Below are positions 42,751 to 51,589 of a DNA stretch of 64,000 nt, one piece after another (position 1 is the first letter of the stretch; the number at the start of each line of letters is the position of its first letter). The notes under the pieces were generated by a model. It was not told the DNA's origin. It did not search any database and saw only the letters and a program-made list of their open reading frames with translations. The position numbers and the translations under genes were made by a program. The DNA is from Streptomyces sp. HUAS YS2 (GTDB lineage Bacteria; Actinomycetota; Actinomycetes; Streptomycetales; Streptomycetaceae). The stretch is taken from the NCBI RefSeq assembly GCF_033343995.1, contig NZ_CP137573.1, positions 1,922,001 to 1,986,000 on the forward strand, in the 5' to 3' direction.

Positions 42751-45700
42751 TCATGGAATCTGCACCCCGCGGTAGTCGTCGAAGTCCGGGTCCGCCACGA
42801 CCGAGGGGTCCAGGGTCTCGATGACCTGGAACGCCCGCTCGCAGTTCGACGTGTCGCGCAGCACGAAGAAGTCCGCCGCGCGCCGCTGGTACTCGGGTTC
42901 GACCTGGAAGCCGCGTTCGATCGAGGCGATGATCTCGTGCACCGCGTGGTCGACCGTGGCGCAGGCCGGCCCGAAGCCGTCCCGCCCCAGGTCGAAGTAT
43001 CCACGCTTGTAGTGCTTGCTGTAGAACTCCTCGTCGTCGAAGTTCGTGTAGACGATCGGCTTGCCCATGTAGGCCACGTCGAAGAACACGGACGAGTAGT
43101 CGGTCACCAGCATCGAGCATTCTCGCATCGCCAGTTGGACGTCCCGGCCGGTGGTGGACACCGTGATGGACGGGTGGTCGATCTTGAAGTGCTTGAGGTA
43201 CGGCCGGATCTCGTAGTGCGGCATGAACTCCAGCTCGACGCCGTAGTACTCCAGCGCCTTGAGCAGCCGCTCGTTGCGCAGCAGCGCGGAGAAGAACCGG
43301 TAGTACTGCGAGGCCGCGAACGGGATCTCCGGCTTGGCCGCCTTGTTGTACGAGGGGGCCACGATGTCGCGCCGCCAGGTCGGCATGACGAGCACCCGGC
43401 GGATGCCCGGGACCGGGTCCAGCGCGTCGTAGCGCGGCAGGCCGGTGGCCGCCACCCGGTCGTAGCCGTAGCCGCAGTGCTCGGCGAAGTAGGCGCGCTC
43501 GCTGCGGCCGGTGGTGAGCACCATGTCGACGTTGGTGGCCTGGGCGTGGATCGAGGCGACGACGTCGTTGTAGACGACGCCGTGCTGGAGGAAGACGCGC
43601 TTGTAGCGCAGCAGGTCGCCGTAGCCGCGCAGGAAGGCGCGCTTGTTCAGCCCCGGGAAGCCGAGGTAGGCCTCCAGGTCGTAGGCGTTGATCAGGCGTT
43701 CCGCGTGCAGCAGATAGGCCCGGTGCTTCCAGGAGAGCCGGTCGATCACGTGCCCGTACTGGGCGATCTTGTCCCAGTCCGCGGAGTTGCCGTTGATCGA
43801 GTAGTAGACCTTGCGGCGCGGGTGGTTCTGCCGGATCCACTTGAACAGGTGGTAGCTGTTGTCCTGTGCGGTGTCCTCGCGCTCACCGATGATCCAGATG
43901 CCGCGGCCGTGCAGCCTCGGGTACGTCAGCCAGTACATGAGGCGGGTGCGCCAGCCCGGCCGGCCCGGCAGCGAGTTGCGCAGCTCCCAGCGGAAGCGGC
44001 GACGCTTGTCCTTGCGGCGGGCGCGGAAACCCTGCACCCACCGGACCGACGGCGTCTCGTCGTCCGCGATGGAGAGCACGAAGCGGTCCTTGCCGCGGGT
44101 GTGCACGCCCTTGAAGCGGTGCAGCATCTGCCGGGTGGCCAGCGGGATGTCGTGGTGCCGGTCGTCCTCGTGGATGCGGATCGACAGGCGGAGGTCGGCG
44201 TTGGCGACGACGTCGAGCGCGTCCAGCCGGACCCGGGCGCGCCAGCCGGAGAACCAGTCCTGGTCCTTGCGGGTGCGCCAGCGGTCGCGCCGGTAGACCT
44301 GCTCGACGGGGGCCGAGGTCTCGCGCTCGCCGTCGGAGAAGACCAGCTGGACCCGGTTGGTGAACGGCTCGTTGATGTCGGTGGCCGCGAAGACCAGCAG
44401 GCCCTCGAACTCGATCTCGTCCCCGGACCAGTCGAAGGTCTCCAGGACGGCGCCGGTCTTCGGGACGCGGAGCAGCTGGGTCTGGACCGGGTCCCCGGCG
44501 ATCTTCCGGAAGACGCCCTCGTCGTCGAGGAAGAGGGTCGGCAGGTAGTCAGGCTTGCTCAGCGGCTCGGCGAACAGGTCCAGGTTGTCGGTGACGATCG
44601 CGTGGTGCTGGAGCCGGGCCAGCGGCTGCACCGCGTACTGGAGGATGAGGTCGTCGGGGATCTGGGTGTAGATGGTGTGCAGCCACGGGAAGACGGCGGC
44701 GATCTCCGGCTTGCTCATGATGCGGTGCATGTTGCGCACGTACGGCTGGAGCGAGCGGACGACGAAGCGCTGGGCGAGCCGGACGGTGCGCTCCGGCATG
44801 TCCTTGACCGCGGTCAGCACGTGCGCGGTGAGCCGGACCAGTTCCTGGGTCTTGACCGGGTCGTTCCACGGCCGGTCGAAGAGCGAGCCCTGCAGCTCCT
44901 CGTCACGGGCGAAGAAGCGCGCGCCGCGGGCGACGGCGACCCGGCGGGAACGCAGCAGCGCGGGGACGGTGAACCAGTCGTCCTCGAAGCCTGGGCCGGG
45001 GCCGCAGCGGAAGCGGCGGTCGCGCACGTAGGAGGTCTTGAACAGCTTGGCGCCGAGGGCGGTGGAGAAGACCAGGTAGGGCGCGTCGTCGAGGTGACCG
45101 ATCGGGTCGGAGTCCGTGAAGTACCGCCTCCACGGCTCGCCCTCGCTCTGGATGGGGCCGGGGAAGTTGTCGGCCTCGCCGACGACGACGTCGACACCGC
45201 CCTTCACGCGGTGGGCTGCGGCGAGCAGCCGGCCGACGGCGGCCTCGCCGAGGATGTCGCGGGCGCGCGCGAACATCACGTAGGGCGCGGTGACGTACTG
45301 CAGGCCGTTGTCGAAGGCGGAGCGCAGGCCGAGGCTGTTCTGGGTGACGATGCCGGTGTTGGGGTAGTACGCGGCGTACCCGGACAGCAGCTGGGGGGTG
45401 GTGTCGGTGGAGCCGTCGTCGACGAACACCACCTGGATGTCCTCGAAGCGGGCCTGCGCGGACAGCGAGGCGAGGAACTCCCGCAGGTTGTACTCGTCGT
45501 TGCGGCAGTGGACGACGATCGCGGCCGCGTAGCGGTCCTTCGGGAACGTGGGGGCGGCCGGCTCCCGGTCCTGCCACCACAGCCAGGGGGTGCCGCGCGG
45601 GAACGACTTGGCCTGGGCCTCGGCGGTCTGCGGGCGCAGGCCGAGGTTGCCGCTGACGGTCTCGTAGACCTCGTACGTGCCGGCCTCGGCGGTGTACCGC

Positions 45701-47184
45701 AGGTCCTCGGTGTCGACGCCGCTGATGTTCAGCGCCGTGGAGGCGCGCTCGCCCTCGTAGCGGAGCTGGACGAAGAAGTTCCAGTTGCCCGGGCGGTCGG
45801 CCTTGCCGAGCGTGTCGGCCAGGTCGAGGCTGGCGTGGTACCGGATCCAGTGCTCGTCGATCTCCACGCCGGAGACCGGGAAGTGGTGGTCGGCCTTGGT
45901 GCTGCGGCGGCGCAGCACGGCGACGAGTTCGACCTTGCCCTCGGGGTCGATCCGGCCGAACTGGTTGCGGATGGCGCCGGCGATGTGGAGCCGGTCGCCG
46001 TCGATCTCGACGCGGGACGCCTCGTTGTAGAGCCGGGCGTCGGCCAGCTTGGCGCCGGTGAGCTCCAGGTCGGTGACGTCGAGGAACGATTCCGCGCCGG
46101 CGCGGCCGAGCAGTGAGCCGGACCAGAACACCCGCCCGTCGCGCTCGACGATGTCGGAGCTGATCACGCTGCGGCGGCGCATGAAGTCGGACGCCGAGAC
46201 GGCGATGTCGACGCGGCCGTGGATCAGGCCGAAGGCGCGCACCCGCTCCATGGGGCCGCACAGTTCGTAGGTCTGCGGGTCCAGGGAGGTCAGGTACGGC
46301 GCGACGGCGCGGACGAAGCCGTTGCGGTAGGCCTCGTCGCCGGTGCGCAGCTCCGGGGTGTAGAGCCGCAGGTCGTGGGAGAGGAACTTGGCGCCCTTGT
46401 GGGCGAGCAGGTCCTGGCGGCCGACACTGGCGAGGAAGCGGTCGGTGTACTGGTGGACCAGCACCCGGTCGCGGATGCTGCGCAGCTCGTGGCGGCGGTT
46501 GGTGATCGACGGCTGGTCGCTCTCGCGCTCCCACATCCACCGGTAGACCGGGGTGGCGAGGATGGTGAAGGACCGGGCGTAGAAGTTGGCGACCGTGGAG
46601 AAGTAGGTGTCCTCGAAGAAGACACCCTCGGGGAAGCGGATGCCGAAGTTGTCGAGGAAGTCGCGGCGGTAGAGCTTGCCGGCCGCGATCGGGTCGCTGA
46701 ACAGCTCCGGCAGGGCGCCGAGGCCCTCGACGGTCTGGTCGGCCGCGTAGAGCTGCGGCTGCCAGACGGTGATCTCGTCGTTGACCGGGTTGATGCGCAG
46801 CGCGCGGCCGGCGGTGACGTCGGAGCCGGTGGTGAGCGCGGAGGAGAGCAGTTCCTCGACGGCCTTGAGCGGCAGCTCGTCGTCCGCGTCGAGGAACATC
46901 ACGTACTGACCGGAGGCGGCCTCGATGCCGTTGTTGCGGGGCGCTCCGCAGCCGCCGCTGTTCTGCGGCCGTTCGATGACGCGCACCCGGGCGTCCTGCG
47001 CCGCGAACTGGCGGGCGGTGATCAGGGTGCCGTCGGCGGAGCAGTCGTCGACGACGAGGATCTCGACGTTGCGATGCGTCTGGGCGAGCGCGGACTGCAG
47101 CGCCCTGGCGAGCGTGGCGCTGGCGTTGTACGCGGGGACGACGACCGTGACGAGGTACTGGCTGATGTCGGGCGGGAAACTCAT
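42751..47184 (-). CDS. Giant fusion: glycosyltransferase GT2 + second GT2 + CDP-glycerol glycerophosphotransferase (TagF-like)
   Basis: 1477 residues. Domain 1 (~10-250) GT2: LVTVVVPAYNASATL, VVDDCSADG and FLDADDELP (DxD). A beta-rich spacer (~350-540). Domain 2 (~545-780) GT2-like: AAIVVHCRNDEYNLREF, VFVDDGSTDTTP. Then another spacer, and domain 3 (~1100-1460) a CDP-glycerol:poly(glycerophosphate) glycerophosphotransferase: VYYSINGNSADW, VFLQHGVVYNDV, RRVLVMPTWRRD, TDYSSVFFDVAYMGKPIVY. The enzyme would build a sugar plus glycerol- (or other polyol-) phosphate polymer of teichoic-acid type on the inner membrane face. No transmembrane helix seen. ATG at 47184 overlaps the CDP-alcohol transferase stop (ATGA). 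Sequence context with SGNH and NAGPA enzymes supports this. Confidence 0.88.
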   Translation of the reverse strand: MSFPPDISQYLVTVVVPAYNASATLARALQSALAQTHRNVEILVVDDCSADGTLITARQFAAQDARVRVIERPQNSGGCGAPRNNGIEAASGQYVMFLDADDELPLKAVEELLSSALTTGSDVTAGRALRINPVNDEITVWQPQLYAADQTVEGLGALPELFSDPIAAGKLYRRDFLDNFGIRFPEGVFFEDTYFSTVANFYARSFTILATPVYRWMWERESDQPSITNRRHELRSIRDRVLVHQYTDRFLASVGRQDLLAHKGAKFLSHDLRLYTPELRTGDEAYRNGFVRAVAPYLTSLDPQTYELCGPMERVRAFGLIHGRVDIAVSASDFMRRRSVISSDIVERDGRVFWSGSLLGRAGAESFLDVTDLELTGAKLADARLYNEASRVEIDGDRLHIAGAIRNQFGRIDPEGKVELVAVLRRRSTKADHHFPVSGVEIDEHWIRYHASLDLADTLGKADRPGNWNFFVQLRYEGERASTALNISGVDTEDLRYTAEAGTYEVYETVSGNLGLRPQTAEAQAKSFPRGTPWLWWQDREPAAPTFPKDRYAAAIVVHCRNDEYNLREFLASLSAQARFEDIQVVFVDDGSTDTTPQLLSGYAAYYPNTGIVTQNSLGLRSAFDNGLQYVTAPYVMFARARDILGEAAVGRLLAAAHRVKGGVDVVVGEADNFPGPIQSEGEPWRRYFTDSDPIGHLDDAPYLVFSTALGAKLFKTSYVRDRRFRCGPGPGFEDDWFTVPALLRSRRVAVARGARFFARDEELQGSLFDRPWNDPVKTQELVRLTAHVLTAVKDMPERTVRLAQRFVVRSLQPYVRNMHRIMSKPEIAAVFPWLHTIYTQIPDDLILQYAVQPLARLQHHAIVTDNLDLFAEPLSKPDYLPTLFLDDEGVFRKIAGDPVQTQLLRVPKTGAVLETFDWSGDEIEFEGLLVFAATDINEPFTNRVQLVFSDGERETSAPVEQVYRRDRWRTRKDQDWFSGWRARVRLDALDVVANADLRLSIRIHEDDRHHDIPLATRQMLHRFKGVHTRGKDRFVLSIADDETPSVRWVQGFRARRKDKRRRFRWELRNSLPGRPGWRTRLMYWLTYPRLHGRGIWIIGEREDTAQDNSYHLFKWIRQNHPRRKVYYSINGNSADWDKIAQYGHVIDRLSWKHRAYLLHAERLINAYDLEAYLGFPGLNKRAFLRGYGDLLRYKRVFLQHGVVYNDVVASIHAQATNVDMVLTTGRSERAYFAEHCGYGYDRVAATGLPRYDALDPVPGIRRVLVMPTWRRDIVAPSYNKAAKPEIPFAASQYYRFFSALLRNERLLKALEYYGVELEFMPHYEIRPYLKHFKIDHPSITVSTTGRDVQLAMRECSMLVTDYSSVFFDVAYMGKPIVYTNFDDEEFYSKHYKRGYFDLGRDGFGPACATVDHAVHEIIASIERGFQVEPEYQRRAADFFVLRDTSNCERAFQVIETLDPSVVADPDFDDYRGVQIP

Positions 47185-48365
47185 GGACGACCCTGCTCCG
47201 CATCGCGGCCGTAGCCGTACAGCGCCTGCATCGGGATCCTGGTGAGCTGCATGGTGTCCCGCGGGTCGCGTCCCTCCCCGTCCGCGTACGGGTGCGGCCA
47301 GGGCTGGAAGCCCGGGTCCTCGTCGGGGGCCGGTGCGGGGAAGCGCTCGTCGGCCCAGGCGGCCTGCTCCGGGTCCACGTCGTCCTCGCGGCGGCGGTGG
47401 CGGCCGGCCTTGAGGTGCGGGGAGATGTTGCCGGCGCGGCTGGGCACGCTGTCCGGGTCGAGCCGCTCCATGGTGCGGGTGAAGTCCCGGGTGGAGAGCC
47501 AGAACTTGAACATGATGACGAGCTCGAAGGCGCCGAGCAGGATCGCCGAGACCGCGGTGGTCATCAGGACGCGGCCGATCAGCGGGCCGACGATGAAGAT
47601 GAACATCTGGAACTCGATGCCACTGATGAGGTGCGGCCGGATGCGGCTGCGCAGCAGCGCGTGCCGGACCCTGGCGTACCAGGGGAAGCGCTTGCGGAAC
47701 TGCTGGTGCAGGTCGATGACCTCGGACGAGCCGGGCTGCGAGGCGGCCGCCTTGAGGTGGTCGGCCTCCATCAGGGGGTTCTCGCGGAGCAGGTCCTCCA
47801 TGAAGACGACCTTCTGCTCCTCCTCGCTGACGCCCTGCTCGGCCTGCCGGGCCAGCGTGACCGCCTCGATCTTGGAGCGCATGGACATGCGCATCTTGTA
47901 GATCTGGAGGGCGTCGACGTAGCGGAGCATGTCGAGGAAGACCACGACGAGTGCGGCGAGCAGGAAGATCGGCTCGCCGGTGCGCAGGAACTGGCCGCCC
48001 ATCAGGGCGAGGGCGCAGAACAGCACGCGGATGCGGTCGAACACGTAGTCGAGCCAGCCGCCGAAGACGGAGCCGTTGCCCTTGAGGCGGGCGAGCTTGC
48101 CGTCGATGCAGTCCAGGATGAAGCTGACGTGGTAGAGCGCGGCGCCGATGGCCAGGGACTGGTAGTCGCCCTTGAGGAAGAGCGCGGCCGAGCCGAGGCC
48201 CACGAAGAGGGCGGCCCAGGTGACGCGGTTCGGGGTGATCCAGTTGAACCGGGCGAACCAGCACACCAGCCGCGTGGCGACGGGGTCCACGAGGAGGACG
48301 GTCCACCAGGCGTCACGCTTCTTGCACGTGAGCTTCTGGACAGCCCTCAGAGACAGCTTGTGCAT
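47181..48365 (-). CDS. CDP-alcohol phosphatidyltransferase family membrane protein
   Basis: 394 residues. The family motif is complete: DCIDGKLARLKGNGSVFGGWLDYVFD (DGxxAR...G...D...D). Several membrane helices (~25-60, 90-130, 150-170, 275-300). The C-terminal ~100 residues are polar and acidic. These enzymes transfer a phospho-alcohol from CDP to lipids or sugars; as the first gene of the wall-polymer operon it could make the lipid primer. ATG at 48365 has GAGGGG; the upstream extension to 48476 has no ribosome site. Confidence 0.88.
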   Translation of the reverse strand: MHKLSLRAVQKLTCKKRDAWWTVLLVDPVATRLVCWFARFNWITPNRVTWAALFVGLGSAALFLKGDYQSLAIGAALYHVSFILDCIDGKLARLKGNGSVFGGWLDYVFDRIRVLFCALALMGGQFLRTGEPIFLLAALVVVFLDMLRYVDALQIYKMRMSMRSKIEAVTLARQAEQGVSEEEQKVVFMEDLLRENPLMEADHLKAAASQPGSSEVIDLHQQFRKRFPWYARVRHALLRSRIRPHLISGIEFQMFIFIVGPLIGRVLMTTAVSAILLGAFELVIMFKFWLSTRDFTRTMERLDPDSVPSRAGNISPHLKAGRHRRREDDVDPEQAAWADERFPAPAPDEDPGFQPWPHPYADGEGRDPRDTMQLTRIPMQALYGYGRDAEQGRP

Positions 48366-48503
48366 GGACCCCTCGTCGTCGACCCACGGAACACCTGGTG
48401 TGGCAGGACGACCCTTGGCCTGCGCACGAACCCCCGCATCCGGGGGCCGTACACTTTGCGCACACAGATCCTTCACCTGTGATTCGCATAAAGTGACTAG
48501 CCG

Positions 48504-48530
48504 ACCTTAGCAAACTTGATCCACGATCAA
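48504..48530 (-). promoter_or_regulatory. Candidate promoter of the wall-polymer operon
   Basis: On the minus strand TTGATC (48530-48525) and TAAGGT (48509-48504), 15 bases apart, lie in an AT-rich pocket of the 226-base gap before the operon. Spacing is short of 17, so the match is weak. Confidence 0.35.
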
Positions 48531-48591
48531 CAGTTCGACCCGGGCGCGCCGCGCCCTCGCCCAAGGCGCTACCGCACGGTCCGCGCGAGCA

Positions 48592-50169
48592 TCAAATCGC
48601 TTGCCAGGGACCGAATTCCAGCCCTGCGACGTCCTCACGCTGACGGGCGATCCGGGGCACGCCGTCACTCCCCAGAGTGGCGACCGCCACGCGCCCCAGT
48701 CCGTCGAGCGCGACCGCCGGCGCCACCAGCGAGCGCTCGCCGGTCGGCGACCACCACACCCCGGTGTCGGGACGCCCGTCCGCGTGCGCGCCGACCGCCG
48801 GCACACCGTCGCGGCCGGGGCGCGCCATCACCGTGCAGCTCCAACCCTGGATCCCGGCCCCGGCGACACCCGTCACCGGGCCGCTGCCGTCGGCGCCGCC
48901 CAGGCTGATCGGCGCGTGCGCGCCCGGCTGCCAGACGCACAGCTCGTTGGTGGCCGCGTACCGGAACCGGACCGCCGCGGCCTCCGGGGCCGCCGCGATG
49001 CTGCCCGGCACCGCGCTCACCGGGATCGTCCGGTTCTCGGTCCAGGACCGCGACGCCGGATCGAAGTGCCAGTGCACGGCCTCCACGGAGTCCCGCCGCC
49101 GCGCCACCAGCTCGACGCCGCCGTCCCAGCCCGGGAAGACGGCCATCTCGTCGGCGACCCGCCGGCCGCGCAGGTGCTCCCAGGCCGTCCAGCGCCCGGC
49201 CGTGTCCTGCCGCCGGGTGCTGATGCTGCGTCCGATGTTGCGCACGAAGACGTGCAGGGTCCCGGCCGCGTCGAGCGCGGCCACCGGGAAGCCGACCTGG
49301 CGGGCCCGCTCCCACTCGCGGGCGTTCGGATTGCCGACCGGGTTCCACGGGCCGAGCGGCCTGCCGCTCTGGTACTGGACCGCCGTGACGACCTCCAGCT
49401 CACCGCCGTCCTGGCGCTCGGCGCGGCGCAGCCCGAAAAGCCGTACGTAACCGTCGGCGCCCTGCAGCACGGTCAGTCCGGGCATCAGCTCCGGCGTCTC
49501 GAGCAGTTCGGGACCGTCCCACCCCGGCCCGCCGGGCACGGACTCGGTCCAGCGCAGCACACCCGCCGCGGAGAGCAGGTGGACGGAGAGCCGGCCGTCC
49601 CGGCCGAGGGTGAGCCAGTTGCTCTGGCGGGGGTACCGGGACGCGGCCTCGAACGGCGCGCGCGGATCGGTGCCGGCGCGCCGGCAGTCCACGAACACCG
49701 GCTTGCCCGTGTACTCCTGGTAGGCGCGGGCCGCACGGAGCGCGGCACGGGCCGCCCGGCCGCGCGCCGGCGGCTCGACGACCGCGAACTTCCGCTCGCC
49801 GCCCTCCACCGCCGTGCTCACCGGGTCGGGGTCGAGCGTGCCGATCCGGGTCGGCCCGATGTCCAGGAACTCGTCGAACAGCAGGTCCTCGACCTCGTCG
49901 CCGCGGGCGTCCACCACGTACGGCTCGCCCATGATCCGGTGGCCGTGATCGCGGGCCACGGCCAGCGCCCGGCCGAGCGCCTCCAGCTCGCCCGCGGCAC
50001 CGCGGTCGAGGCAGGTCACCGCGATCGGGGCGCCCGGAGGCTCCGCGCTCAGCAGCGGGATCGCGTCCGCCGGGGTGGCCACCACCAGCACGAGCGGGCC
50101 GGCGGCACCGGAGTGTGCGTCGCCGGCGGGACGCCCGGCCCGCGTCCGGCGACCGGAACCTCTCGCCAT
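48592..50169 (-). CDS. Propeller-like protein, paralogue of 51590-52768, with extra N-terminal domain
   Basis: 525 residues, family not recognised. Residues ~1-170 form a separate alpha/beta domain (LVLVVATPADAIPLL, RIMGEPYVVDARGDEVEDLLFDEF) ending in a basic helix. From ~180 repeated beta segments resemble sialidase/tectonin-like propeller blades; LRWTESVPGGPGWDGPELL, GYVRLFGLRR and VQYQSGRPLGPW recur nearly word for word in the paralogue at 51590. No signal peptide. ATG at 50169 has GGGAGGG. Divergent from the LCP gene with 238 bases between. Confidence 0.7.
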   Translation of the reverse strand: MARGSGRRTRAGRPAGDAHSGAAGPLVLVVATPADAIPLLSAEPPGAPIAVTCLDRGAAGELEALGRALAVARDHGHRIMGEPYVVDARGDEVEDLLFDEFLDIGPTRIGTLDPDPVSTAVEGGERKFAVVEPPARGRAARAALRAARAYQEYTGKPVFVDCRRAGTDPRAPFEAASRYPRQSNWLTLGRDGRLSVHLLSAAGVLRWTESVPGGPGWDGPELLETPELMPGLTVLQGADGYVRLFGLRRAERQDGGELEVVTAVQYQSGRPLGPWNPVGNPNAREWERARQVGFPVAALDAAGTLHVFVRNIGRSISTRRQDTAGRWTAWEHLRGRRVADEMAVFPGWDGGVELVARRRDSVEAVHWHFDPASRSWTENRTIPVSAVPGSIAAAPEAAAVRFRYAATNELCVWQPGAHAPISLGGADGSGPVTGVAGAGIQGWSCTVMARPGRDGVPAVGAHADGRPDTGVWWSPTGERSLVAPAVALDGLGRVAVATLGSDGVPRIARQREDVAGLEFGPWQAI

Positions 50170-50407
50170 CCGACCCTCCCGCTGATGGACTGCCGTTCAA
50201 CTCGACGTCGATCGTGCTTTCGATCGCGTAATCCCCGTAGACGATAAGCGTTCGTACGGCCGGCCGGGAAACCCGGGCTCAGTCGCACGCCTGTCTGGGC
50301 CTCCGCCTATACTTCACGGTCTACTGAGCCTGCGGATCCTGAGCCCCGGGGGGGTACAGGGTTCCCCGACGCCCGACCGGGCCATCAGATTCGAGGACTC
50401 ACGCACC

Positions 50408-51508
50408 ATGAGCCAGGACATACGCACGCCCGAAACCCGCAGCTCACGCGGGGATTCCGGACCGGAGGGCCGCGGCAGCCGCGGACGCGGCCGCAAGAAG
50501 CGGCGGACCGGGACGATCGTGCTGCTGGTCCTGCTGGCGCTGGTGCTCGCCGCCGGCGGCGGGCTGTACTGGATGTACAGCAGCCTGGACAGCAACATCA
50601 AGGGCGTCGACATCGACAAGGCGCTCGGTGACAACCGCCCGCAGAAGCTGCCGACCAGCGGCCAGAACCTGCTGGTGCTCGGTTCCGACTCGCGGGCCGG
50701 GGCCAACGGCGACCTGGCCGGCGGCAACGTGAGCGGCGCCCGGTCGGACACGGCGCTGGTCGTGCACATCCCCGAGGGGCGGACCGAGGCGGTCGCCATC
50801 AGCATCCCGCGCGACACCCTGGTCACCCGGCCCGAGTGCGTCCGCGAGAACGGCGACACCGCGCCCGGCGCGAAGCGCGTCATGTTCAACTCGGTGTACT
50901 CCCAGTACGGCCCGGCCTGTGTGGTCAAGACCGTCGAGGAGATGTCCGGCGTCCGGCTCGACCACTACCTGGAGATCAACTTCGCCGGGTTCAAGGACCT
51001 CGTGGACGCCATCGGCGGCGTCACCGTCGACGTGAAGCAGCCGATCAAGGACGGCGCGAGCGGGCTCGACCTGCAGGCCGGCCCGCAGAAGCTCGACGGC
51101 ACCCAGTCCCTCGCCTACGTCCGCACCCGGCACGGCGTCGGCGACGGCAGCGACCTCGGCCGCATCGGCCTCCAGCAGCAGTTCCTGATGGCGCTGCTGA
51201 GCGAGGTCAAGAAGCAGGACCTGCTGGGCAGCCCGGCGAAGGCCTACAAGATCGCCGGCTCGGCGACCAAGGCGCTCACCACCGACTCCGAGCTCGCCTC
51301 CCTCAAGTCGCTCAGCGAGTTCGCCCAGAGCATGAACGGCGTCGACCCGCAGAACATGGAGACGATCATGCTGCCGGTCGCGTACGACAAGAAGGACCCG
51401 AACCGCGTCGTCGCCGCCGAGCCGAACGCCTCGACGCTGTGGAAGGCGATCCGCGAGGACGCCGAGATCCCCGCGTCCGCGAAGAAGTCCCCCGCCACCG
51501 GCGGCTGA
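50408..51508 (+). CDS. LytR-CpsA-Psr (LCP) family protein
   Basis: 366 residues. A basic cytoplasmic tail, one transmembrane helix (~36-58, TIVLLVLLALVLAAGGGLYWMY) and an extracellular LCP domain: NLLVLGSDSRAG, SDTALVVHI, AISIPRDTLV (Arg-Asp), YVRTRHGVGDGSDLGRIGLQQQFL. LCP proteins attach teichoic acids or other glycopolymers from lipid carriers to peptidoglycan, which fits the wall-polymer operon nearby. ATG at 50408 follows a 238-base gap that holds the promoter. C-terminal ~60 residues are less conserved. Confidence 0.92.
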   Translation: MSQDIRTPETRSSRGDSGPEGRGSRGRGRKKRRTGTIVLLVLLALVLAAGGGLYWMYSSLDSNIKGVDIDKALGDNRPQKLPTSGQNLLVLGSDSRAGANGDLAGGNVSGARSDTALVVHIPEGRTEAVAISIPRDTLVTRPECVRENGDTAPGAKRVMFNSVYSQYGPACVVKTVEEMSGVRLDHYLEINFAGFKDLVDAIGGVTVDVKQPIKDGASGLDLQAGPQKLDGTQSLAYVRTRHGVGDGSDLGRIGLQQQFLMALLSEVKKQDLLGSPAKAYKIAGSATKALTTDSELASLKSLSEFAQSMNGVDPQNMETIMLPVAYDKKDPNRVVAAEPNASTLWKAIREDAEIPASAKKSPATGG

Positions 51509-51527
51509 TCCACCCGGAGCGATACGC

Positions 51528-51566
51528 CGAAGGCCCCGGAACTCAACTCGAGTTCCGGGGCCTTCG
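51528..51566. terminator. Strong bidirectional hairpin
   Basis: CGAAGGCCCCGGAACTC and its exact complement form a 17-bp stem, loop AACTC, between the convergent LCP and propeller genes. Confidence 0.8.
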
Positions 51567-51589
51567 CGCGTGTGCGGCCGGTGGGCGCG

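Noticed and set aside
42601..46116. 1171-codon open frame antisense to the GT-TagF fusion
   Set aside because: Val/Asp/Gly/Arg low-complexity composition typical of reverse-complement shadow frames; no domains.
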